Shown here in pieces: positions 8,936 to 15,044 of a DNA stretch of 64,000 bases (position 1 is the stretch's first letter; every line of letters starts with the position of its first letter). This stretch comes from Candidatus Cloacimonadota bacterium. Its GTDB lineage: Bacteria; Cloacimonadota; Cloacimonadia; Cloacimonadales; TCS61. Below the pieces are notes generated by a model. That model was not told where the DNA came from. It worked only from the letters and a program-made list of their open reading frames with translations, and made no database searches. The stretch covers positions 95,149 to 159,148 of the forward strand of contig JASUTE010000004.1 of NCBI GenBank assembly GCA_030445745.1. The letters run 5' to 3'. A program made the position numbers and the translations under genes.

Positions 8936-9889
8936 ATGAATGTTTTAGTAACTGGCGGTGCTGGTTTTATTGGTTCTCATTTGTGTGAAAAACTTTTGGA
9001 TGCTGGACACAGGGTCTATAATGTAGATAATTTTTGTGATTTCTATTCGCCAGATATAAAAAGAAATAATATTCAAGTAGCTCAGCAAAATCCAAATTAT
9101 AGATTGCTGGCAGGCGATATTCGTAACCAGGAATTTTTAGAAAGAATTTTTGCAGAAAATCAATTCGACATGGTAATTCACTTAGCAGCCATGGCGGGAG
9201 TTAGGCCATCTATAAAAGCTCCTCAGCTTTATACTGAGGTAAATGTAAATGGTACAGTAAACTTATTGGAATGCTGTCGCAAAAATTCCATTAAGAATTT
9301 TATCTTTGCCTCTTCCAGCTCGGTTTATGGCAATAATACCAAAATACCATTTGCCGAAACCGATGCGGTTGATTTTCCTATTTCGCCCTATGCTGCTACT
9401 AAAAAAGCGGGAGAACTTTGGTGCTATACCTACCATCATCTACACAAAATCTCTATTGCCTGTTTACGGTTTTTTACTGTCATTGGCCCGCGCCAGAGGC
9501 CTGATTTGGCATTACACAAATTTGCCAGTAGAATTGCTAACCATAAACCTATTCAGGTGTATGGTGACGGCAGTTCCAAACGAGATTATACCTACATCGA
9601 CGATATCACTGACGGAGTGCTGAAAGCGATGCAATATGTCAAAAACAATTTGGTTTACGATATTTTCAATTTAGGTGAATCGAAGAGGATAGATCTATTA
9701 CATATGATAAAGAGCTTGGAAGATGAAATGGGAATGACTGCGGAGAAAGAGTGGCTGCCTATGCAACCAGGTGATGTACAGCTTACCTATGCTGATATCG
9801 AAAAGAGTAGAAAAATTTTAGGTTACTCGCCACAATTCCCTTTTGAACTTGGTGTGAAGAAATTTGTGGAATGGTTTAACGAAAGATAA
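8936..9889 (+). CDS. NAD-dependent sugar-nucleotide epimerase (UDP-glucuronate 4-epimerase-like)
   Basis: Extended SDR family enzyme of 317 residues. The Rossmann motif GGAGFIGSH is at residues 7-15, and the catalytic Tyr-x3-Lys is YAATK after the SSSVYG serine motif. The segments MAGVRPSI and TVIGPRQRPD, the length and the C-terminal NLGE/DI.KS pattern are most like UDP-glucuronate 4-epimerases, though UDP-glucose 4-epimerase activity is possible. AAAGGAG precedes the ATG. It lies 11 bases after the D-serine dehydratase-like gene and likely closes that three-gene unit. Confidence 0.9.
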   Translation: MNVLVTGGAGFIGSHLCEKLLDAGHRVYNVDNFCDFYSPDIKRNNIQVAQQNPNYRLLAGDIRNQEFLERIFAENQFDMVIHLAAMAGVRPSIKAPQLYTEVNVNGTVNLLECCRKNSIKNFIFASSSSVYGNNTKIPFAETDAVDFPISPYAATKKAGELWCYTYHHLHKISIACLRFFTVIGPRQRPDLALHKFASRIANHKPIQVYGDGSSKRDYTYIDDITDGVLKAMQYVKNNLVYDIFNLGESKRIDLLHMIKSLEDEMGMTAEKEWLPMQPGDVQLTYADIEKSRKILGYSPQFPFELGVKKFVEWFNER

Positions 9890-9937
9890 ATTTTGGAATA
9901 AAATTTGCATTAATCATGGAAAATTCGGAGGATAAAG

Positions 9938-10504
9938 ATGAAAATAGTCAGAACAGTTATGATCTTGGTGCTAGTATTGCTTTCTGTAGCAGCATTAGCC
10001 GAACTAAAAGGAAAGGATTTTGTGGAGAAGGGTGAACTGCAAGAATTTAGCGGAAACCTAATAAAGACTGATGAAGAGTGGTCTTTACAGACAGAAGAAG
10101 CCACTTTTGATTTGCATTTTGGCCCACAGGAATATCTGCAGAGCAAAGAAGTTGTGCTGCAAGAAGATACAGAAATAAATTTAACGGGCTATTTGTATAA
10201 AAAAAATATTGCCGTTGTTAAGTTTGTTTACTATGATGTTAATGTGGTTTTGCGAAGCGATAAAGGTGATCCACTTTGGCATGGCACAAAATATGCCAAA
10301 AAACATGATAAGCATTACGTGGATTCCAGCAAATGCATTGGCTGCAAACTTTGTGTTAGTGCCTGCCCCACAGGTGCTATTAGCATGAAAGATGGCAAAG
10401 CTGTTATCGATCCGGACAAATGTATAAACTGTGGTATTTGTATAAATGGAAATGGTCAGGGGTTTTCCGGTTGTCCGGTAAAGGCTATAAACAAGAATGA
10501 ATAA
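9938..10504 (+). CDS. Exported 2[4Fe-4S] ferredoxin-like protein with N-terminal beta domain
   Basis: First gene of the exported-ferredoxin operon, 188 residues. A Sec-type signal peptide spans residues 1-21 (cleavage near ALA-E, no twin arginine). Residues 22-108 form a beta-rich domain that may be OB-like; its family is not recognised. The C-terminus carries two cluster motifs. Cys133, 136, 139 and 143 form a standard CxxCxxCxxxCP. Cys162, 165, 168 and 179 form an unusual CxxCxxC-x10-CP with a glycine-rich insertion. It probably accepts electrons from the NapH-like membrane protein, whose gene overlaps it by 8 bases, as NapG does from NapH. GGAGG precedes the start. Confidence 0.8.
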   Translation: MKIVRTVMILVLVLLSVAALAELKGKDFVEKGELQEFSGNLIKTDEEWSLQTEEATFDLHFGPQEYLQSKEVVLQEDTEINLTGYLYKKNIAVVKFVYYDVNVVLRSDKGDPLWHGTKYAKKHDKHYVDSSKCIGCKLCVSACPTGAISMKDGKAVIDPDKCINCGICINGNGQGFSGCPVKAINKNE

Positions 10505-11285
10505 ACGAGATAAAATTCGTTTTTTTAGTCAGCTTTTTTTCCTAATAGTATCGTTAACGCTCTTAGTTTTGCTAATTTTAGGATTTCTAGGAGTATCGCA
10601 CTCTTACTGTCCATTTGCCAGTGTTTGTTTTGGAATTCTGGGGCTTAGTCCTGCAGTTTCGGTTTGGTTGTTTAAAACAGCTGCTATTGTAGGAATTCTA
10701 ATAGCTTTCAGTACGGTCTTTTGGGGAAGAAAGTTTTGCGGTTATATATGTTTCTTGGGCACACTTCAGGAATTTATTTACAATTTGAACTGCAGCCGGA
10801 AAAAGTATTGTCGGAAACTGTCTTATAAAACTCATTTAATTTTAAGAGTGTTAAAGTATCTGGTACTTATCTTTACAGCAGTGACTGCTTTCTTGGCTCT
10901 ACAGTATCTATATATGAAATTTTGTCCAGTGTATGCATTAGCTCATCCCCAAAACATTAGCTTAGCAGCAGTATTTACTTTAATTGTGATATTTGTTTTG
11001 GGAGTGTGGGTCGAAAGATTTTGGTGCAGATATTTGTGCCCTTATGCAGCATTGATGAATCTATTCCAATATATGGGTAAATTGCTGGGAATTAAAAGAC
11101 AGAAAATTAGAAGAAATATTGAAGCAAGCGTGAATTGTAAAACTTGTTCAAATTATTGTCCAATGGGCATAAAAATTGAATGTAAAGAGGAGATAAGTAA
11201 TATTAACTGCATACATTGTGGTCGTTGTGTTAGAAAATGTTTGAAAGACAATTTCTCTAAAGAACAGTGTTTATACAGAGATTAA
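10497..11285 (+). CDS. NapH/YccM-like polytopic 4Fe-4S membrane protein
   Basis: A 262-residue inner-membrane protein with about five hydrophobic helices. Paired cysteines lie at the membrane edge: YCPFASVC (38, 44), CGYIC (81, 85) and CRYLCP (177, 181). The latter two are the hallmark of the NapH/NosR/RdxA group. The C-terminal domain has two cluster motifs: C214, C217, C221 with C229, and C238, C241, C244, C248. Family members take electrons from quinol, or pass them on, and hand them to a partner ferredoxin. It starts within the previous gene (ATGAATAA overlap) and sits in an operon of exported ferredoxins. It is therefore the likely point where electrons leave the membrane. No nap, nos or rnf genes are nearby. 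Confidence 0.85.
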   Translation: MNKRDKIRFFSQLFFLIVSLTLLVLLILGFLGVSHSYCPFASVCFGILGLSPAVSVWLFKTAAIVGILIAFSTVFWGRKFCGYICFLGTLQEFIYNLNCSRKKYCRKLSYKTHLILRVLKYLVLIFTAVTAFLALQYLYMKFCPVYALAHPQNISLAAVFTLIVIFVLGVWVERFWCRYLCPYAALMNLFQYMGKLLGIKRQKIRRNIEASVNCKTCSNYCPMGIKIECKEEISNINCIHCGRCVRKCLKDNFSKEQCLYRD

Positions 11286-11288
11286 ATT

Positions 11289-12254
11289 ATGAAAAAGATA
11301 CTCATATTTTTAGCGATTTTAAGTTTATTCGCTTGTGATGATTCTATTTCCAAGCTTAGTCTAGATAATACAGCTCCTAACCCGGTTTCTAATTTGCAAA
11401 TATTAGAAACGGGAGGAGATTATGTGAAGTTGATATGGAGTGTACCAGATTCCAAAGATGCTGCTTTTTACAAAATTTATAAAAAATTAAGTACGGAAAC
11501 AGAGACTATTACCAACTTTATTTTTACCGATCAACTTCAAGTTAACTTACAAAACACTCAGCAGGGTATAATTATAGACAGCTTAGCTTTCAGCAATAAT
11601 TACGATTTTGCCGTTTCGGTGTGCGATGAAAGCATGAATGAGAGCGAATTACAAAAAATAACAGGTATTGAAACGCTTAACAATAATCCTGTTGACACAA
11701 CACCTCCAGGTGATATTGCACAGCTGCAGTTGGTACCTACATTTTCGGAAGGCTATGAGATAATTGACGTAGTTATAACAGCTTCTTTTGTTGCACCAGG
11801 CGATGATGGCGATAACGGTATAACCGAGATTGAAGTAAGATATTCACCATTTGGACCAGTTAATTCAGATAACTGGCAAACCGCTTTTCCTTATCAGGGT
11901 ACAGTTTTTAGTGGTATTGCTGGAGAAACCACAATAATTGAACTTCCCTTGAAAAAATGTATGGCTCCCCCTCCCGTTCCACCCAATTATGCTTTTTATT
12001 TTGCTGCCAGAGCTATTGATGAAGCAGGAAATACTTCGGCTATCAAGAGTTTTTCTGGTAAAATAACCGCAGAAGTTATCCGTAAAAGCTGTATTTCTTG
12101 TTGGGAATGTTTAGATATTTGCCCGGAAAATGCTATCTCCAAACAAAACGGAAAGGCTTCTATCGATTTGAGCAAATGTGTGCGCTGTGGCGATTGTATT
12201 TTAACCTGTGAAGAAAAAGGTAATGAAGCAATAAAATATTATATAACAGAATAA
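11289..12254 (+). CDS. Lipoprotein with Fn3-like domains fused to a 2[4Fe-4S] ferredoxin
   Basis: A 321-residue protein with a lipoprotein signal (LFAC, Cys16). Two fibronectin type III-like modules follow, about residues 30-135 (begins APNPVSNLQIL, contains VKLIWSVP) and 137-262 (begins DTTPPGDIAQL, ends RAIDEAGNTSA). The last 57 residues are ferredoxin-like, with cysteines 268, 271, 274, 278 and 297, 300, 303, 307, spaced as in bacterial 2[4Fe-4S] ferredoxins. The second motif lacks the usual proline. I know of no common family with this arrangement. The Fn3 modules could act as a spacer or docking arm carrying the redox head across the periplasm (inference). Confidence 0.8.
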   Translation: MKKILIFLAILSLFACDDSISKLSLDNTAPNPVSNLQILETGGDYVKLIWSVPDSKDAAFYKIYKKLSTETETITNFIFTDQLQVNLQNTQQGIIIDSLAFSNNYDFAVSVCDESMNESELQKITGIETLNNNPVDTTPPGDIAQLQLVPTFSEGYEIIDVVITASFVAPGDDGDNGITEIEVRYSPFGPVNSDNWQTAFPYQGTVFSGIAGETTIIELPLKKCMAPPPVPPNYAFYFAARAIDEAGNTSAIKSFSGKITAEVIRKSCISCWECLDICPENAISKQNGKASIDLSKCVRCGDCILTCEEKGNEAIKYYITE

Positions 12255-12271
12255 AAGAGAGGTAGGAGAAG

Positions 12272-12811
12272 ATGAAAAAGAAAATAATTTACGCGATAAT
12301 TTTGCTGTTTGTAATGGCCGTAACACTATATGCTGCTAGGGTTATCTATCAAATAGACCCCGATCAGTGTAATGGTTGTGGTGAGTGTTTTGTACAATGT
12401 CCCAATGATGCTATCTATTATGATTATGAAGTATGGACTTATCAGATCAATCCAGAATTATGTGATGGTTGCGGAGATTGTGTAGATACTTGTAATCATA
12501 ATGCTATTCATGAAGTTGTTAGCAATGGCAGTGAAGAGATCGATCCTAATTTAAAGATATCTTGTTTCCCCAATCCACTTAGCTCTAATACAACTATTTC
12601 TTATGATATGCACAACGGGCAAAAAGGAGAAATAGTTATCTTTAACATCAAAGGCAGAAAAATTCGTTCTTTTCCAATAGAAAGCCGTACTGGCCAGGTC
12701 AGCTGGGATGGAAAGGATAGAGCTGGCAATGAAGTTGCAGAAGGTATTTATTTCTATAAATTGAAAACCGGCAATAGAAAAGTGATAAAAAGACTAACTG
12801 TAATAAAATGA
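12272..12811 (+). CDS. 2[4Fe-4S] ferredoxin with type IX secretion C-terminal sorting domain
   Basis: A 179-residue exported protein in three parts. The signal peptide is residues 1-21 (TLYA-A). A ferredoxin unit covers residues 24-80, with cysteines 33, 36, 39, 43 and 64, 67, 70, 74. A FlgD-Ig-like T9SS type A sorting domain covers about 95-179 (FPNPLSSNTTISY, FNIKGRKIRSF, GIYFYKLKTG, KRLTVIK). In the FCB group this tail sends proteins through T9SS to the cell surface or outside. A surface-exposed ferredoxin is therefore predicted. GGAG lies before the ATG, and the last 4 bases overlap the next gene. Function in electron transfer is inferred. Confidence 0.82.
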   Translation: MKKKIIYAIILLFVMAVTLYAARVIYQIDPDQCNGCGECFVQCPNDAIYYDYEVWTYQINPELCDGCGDCVDTCNHNAIHEVVSNGSEEIDPNLKISCFPNPLSSNTTISYDMHNGQKGEIVIFNIKGRKIRSFPIESRTGQVSWDGKDRAGNEVAEGIYFYKLKTGNRKVIKRLTVIK

Positions 12812-13050
12812 AAAAAATTAATATAATTTTAGTTTTAGTGCTGCTGCTCATTATTTCGTGTGCAGCAGCCTCTGCTGCTTATCGAGTAAATACAAACGAC
12901 TGTGTAGGTTGTAATGATTGTGTTAAAGTGTGTCCTGTAAATGCGATCTCTATCGAAGATGGAAAAGCTTATATAGACCAGGAGAAATGCATCAAATGTG
13001 GGTTGTGTTATAAAACCTGTACTTACGAAGTTATTAGGAAATCAAAATGA
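12808..13050 (+). CDS. Small exported 2[4Fe-4S] ferredoxin (probable lipoprotein)
   Basis: An 80-residue protein that is essentially a signal peptide plus a bacterial-type ferredoxin. The signal could be lipoprotein type (IISC, Cys18) or be cut after ASA at residue 23. Cluster cysteines are 32, 35, 38, 42 (CxxCxxCxxxCP) and 61, 64, 67, 71. It overlaps its neighbours on both sides by 4 bases (ATGA type), so it is translated together with them. Ferredoxins of this fold normally stay in the cytoplasm. A periplasmic or outer-membrane-anchored electron shuttle is inferred. Confidence 0.83.
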   Translation: MKKINIILVLVLLLIISCAAASAAYRVNTNDCVGCNDCVKVCPVNAISIEDGKAYIDQEKCIKCGLCYKTCTYEVIRKSK

Positions 13051-13289
13051 GAAAAATTGCTATTCTATTCTTGCTAATTGTTCTGATAGCTGTTTGGGGT
13101 TGTGAAAAAGTTAGCAATCCCCAATATCATGTAGATAAAGAATCGTGTAATGCTTGCGGAGAATGTTTAATTGTATGTCCCGTAGACGCTATTGAATTCG
13201 ACGCAGATGGTAAAGCTGTGATCGACCAAACCAAATGTAACCAATGTGGCAAATGTATAAATGTTTGCCCTCAGGATGCGATATACTAA
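13047..13289 (+). CDS. Small 2[4Fe-4S] ferredoxin lipoprotein
   Basis: An 80-residue paralogue-like companion of the preceding gene. The lipobox is AVWGC (Cys19). Clusters are Cys34, 37, 40, 44 and Cys64, 67, 70, 74, both with complete CxxCxxCxxxCP motifs, and the chain ends five residues later. The residue after the lipid cysteine is Glu, not Asp, so retention in the inner membrane by the enterobacterial rule is not indicated. Its TAA overlaps the start of the barrel gene (TAATG). It is the most canonical ferredoxin of the set. Confidence 0.85.
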   Translation: MRKIAILFLLIVLIAVWGCEKVSNPQYHVDKESCNACGECLIVCPVDAIEFDADGKAVIDQTKCNQCGKCINVCPQDAIY

Positions 13290-14485
13290 TGAAAAAATTG
13301 TTTTTATTGCTTATAGTTTTATATGCTGTAACCGTACAAGCTCAGCTATCCAGTTATACCGATATCAGTTTTCGCTATATTAATACCGATTCCAGTAGTG
13401 AATTTTTTACCGATCCCAATGATTCAGAGGTGAAAAAGGCTAGTGGCTACTCGGGTATGGATTGGGAATATCATCTTAACTACAAGTTCAACAAAAATTT
13501 ATTTCTTACATGGAATAATCAGCTTTTTTATTCTGAAGTATCGTCAGAGTTACGCAATTCCTTCCTATACGATAAAAGCCGCTTGAGTATAGGTTTTCGA
13601 AATTCTGTTCACAAACTTTCACTTTTTCTGAATAACAGGTTTTATGGAGATGATGATACCACGATCTCGAATATTGCCGGCTTAGATACTTTGATTAAAA
13701 AAAGAGCCACCTTTGCTTATGGCTTAAACTATGAGCTGAATTTCGGGAAACTAGAATTTGCTACTTCCGGTTACTATAGAAATTTGCGCTACTTAGAATA
13801 CACAACCAGTCAAAATGAATGGGAAAATGATCTCTACTTAGCTAGTAAGCTCGGTTACCAGATTATACCACACTGGCAAATTTTCACCAATTTCTACTAT
13901 AAAGATGACCTAAACCAGGTGGATTGGTACGACCAGACTAAATGGGGGGCAGGAGTTGCCTACGAAAATAGATTTGACTTTTTCAACTCTGTAGAAGCAG
14001 TGGTGAATTATTTTCATAGCGAAACAGATGAGTTGCCCCAATATCAGAATGACTATCTTTTCACCAAAGTTCGCTATTTCAAAAGATTTGGCACAACTTT
14101 CAGTAGCTTTATAACTTATATAAATCGTAGTACCTACAACACTTCCCAAGAAAAACTCTTGCGGATCTCTAATTTAATAAGACTGCAGGCAAAATATATT
14201 TATCAAGAAGGCAGAGCAGAATCTTCTTATCTACTGTTTTCCGGAAAATATAATCCAGAGAATTCTGGCAGTAAGTTACGCTTGGGTGTGAACCAGCATT
14301 TATTTAAAGACCTCTATTTTGGTATAGCTGGTGAGTATGCACCAGACCTGTACAATGGTTATGAAGGAGAATTCCGATATTTACTTAGCGGATTTCGCTA
14401 TCTCTACCTGCGCTATCAACTGCGGGATTACCAGGATTTTGTTGGTACTCAGAAGATTCAGGCAGGCCTTTCTTACCAGTTTTAA
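13289..14485 (+). CDS. Predicted outer-membrane beta-barrel protein of the ferredoxin operon
   Basis: A 398-residue protein with a signal peptide (cleavage near VQAQ-L). The rest is a regular alternation of aromatic-rich strands (FYKLKT-like, YYRNLRYLEY, FRYLYLRYQL), ending in AGLSYQF. A terminal Phe with alternating hydrophobics is typical of outer-membrane barrels. Roughly 16-18 strands could fit by length; this is not counted rigorously. No family is recognised. The ATG at 13289 overlaps the previous stop by one base; an upstream frame extension to 13244 has no support. As last gene of the operon it could be the pore or sheath through which electrons pass, as MtrB does for MtrA/MtrC (analogy only). 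Confidence 0.75.
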   Translation: MKKLFLLLIVLYAVTVQAQLSSYTDISFRYINTDSSSEFFTDPNDSEVKKASGYSGMDWEYHLNYKFNKNLFLTWNNQLFYSEVSSELRNSFLYDKSRLSIGFRNSVHKLSLFLNNRFYGDDDTTISNIAGLDTLIKKRATFAYGLNYELNFGKLEFATSGYYRNLRYLEYTTSQNEWENDLYLASKLGYQIIPHWQIFTNFYYKDDLNQVDWYDQTKWGAGVAYENRFDFFNSVEAVVNYFHSETDELPQYQNDYLFTKVRYFKRFGTTFSSFITYINRSTYNTSQEKLLRISNLIRLQAKYIYQEGRAESSYLLFSGKYNPENSGSKLRLGVNQHLFKDLYFGIAGEYAPDLYNGYEGEFRYLLSGFRYLYLRYQLRDYQDFVGTQKIQAGLSYQF

Positions 14486-14492
14486 TTTAATT

Positions 14493-14507
14493 TGAGAATC
14501 ATTCGCA
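14493..14507 (+). promoter_or_regulatory. Fur-box-like operator 1, before fur
   Basis: TGAGAATCATTCGCA is a 7-1-7 near-palindrome matching 11 of the 14 arm positions of the classical Fur consensus TGATAATNATTATCA. It lies 9 bases upstream of a TTGACA -35 and belongs to a set of three similar sites in this region. Confidence 0.6.
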
Positions 14508-14516
14508 AAAATAAGC

Positions 14517-14545
14517 TTGACACATAATAAGCGCTGTGCAATTTA
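14517..14545 (+). promoter_or_regulatory. Possible sigma-70 promoter of fur
   Basis: A perfect TTGACA at 14517-14522 is followed 17 bases later by AATTTA, a poor -10. The -35 is convincing and the -10 is weak. Confidence 0.3.
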
Positions 14546-14560
14546 GGCGCAGAGGTTATT

Positions 14561-14989
14561 ATGAAAAAAGAAGAAGCTATTTTTCGTGATTTTTTGAAAA
14601 CAAAGGGGCTAAAATTAACTAAACCCCGTCGCATTATCCTGAATGCGGTCTTCAGCACACACGAGCATTTTAATGTGGATGCACTTTACGATATTATCCG
14701 TAAAAGACATAAAAATGTATCGCGGGCAACCATCTACAGAACTATGCCGCTTATGATAGAAGCAGGTCTTATAAAACAAGCTTTACGATGTCAGGCAAAA
14801 GACCACTACGAACATATTTTTGGCCATAAAAGTCATCTACATTTTATCTGCGATAAATGTGGAAAAATAGTTGAAAAAGAGAGTAAACAAGTTGAAAAAA
14901 TAATAAAAGATCTAGCAGAAACTGAAGGATTTGAAATACGTGAATTCAATGTTGGTGCTAAAGGTTTGTGTGCAGATTGCCGCAGTTAA
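14561..14989 (+). CDS. fur: Ferric uptake regulator (Fur family repressor)
   Basis: A 142-residue Fur-family DNA-binding regulator. The N-terminal winged helix contains VSRATIYRTM, the recognition helix. The dimerisation domain contains HLHFICDKCG, and two CxxC pairs (Cys97/100 and Cys137/140) form the structural zinc site. Metal-sensing histidines include HEHF near residue 35. The family also includes Zur and PerR. The position directly before feoB, and the Fur-box-like sites before fur, feoB and feoA, make iron the most likely signal. It probably represses its own gene. Confidence 0.92.
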   Translation: MKKEEAIFRDFLKTKGLKLTKPRRIILNAVFSTHEHFNVDALYDIIRKRHKNVSRATIYRTMPLMIEAGLIKQALRCQAKDHYEHIFGHKSHLHFICDKCGKIVEKESKQVEKIIKDLAETEGFEIREFNVGAKGLCADCRS

Positions 14990-15005
14990 AAATTTAGACT
15001 GTATC

Positions 15006-15020
15006 TGAGAATGAATTGCA
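15006..15020 (+). promoter_or_regulatory. Fur-box-like operator 2, before feoB
   Basis: TGAGAATGAATTGCA shares TGAGAAT and the terminal GCA with operators 1 and 3. It sits in the 55-base fur-feoB gap, 25 bases before the feoB start. Confidence 0.55.
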
Positions 15021-15044
15021 AAATCAAATAGTTGAGAGGTTAAC

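Noticed and set aside
9938-11285. A nitrate reductase NapGH or Rnf complex
   Set aside because: Only the NapH-like fold fits. There is no NapA/NapB, no RnfB/C/D/G, and the remaining genes are exported ferredoxins and a barrel.
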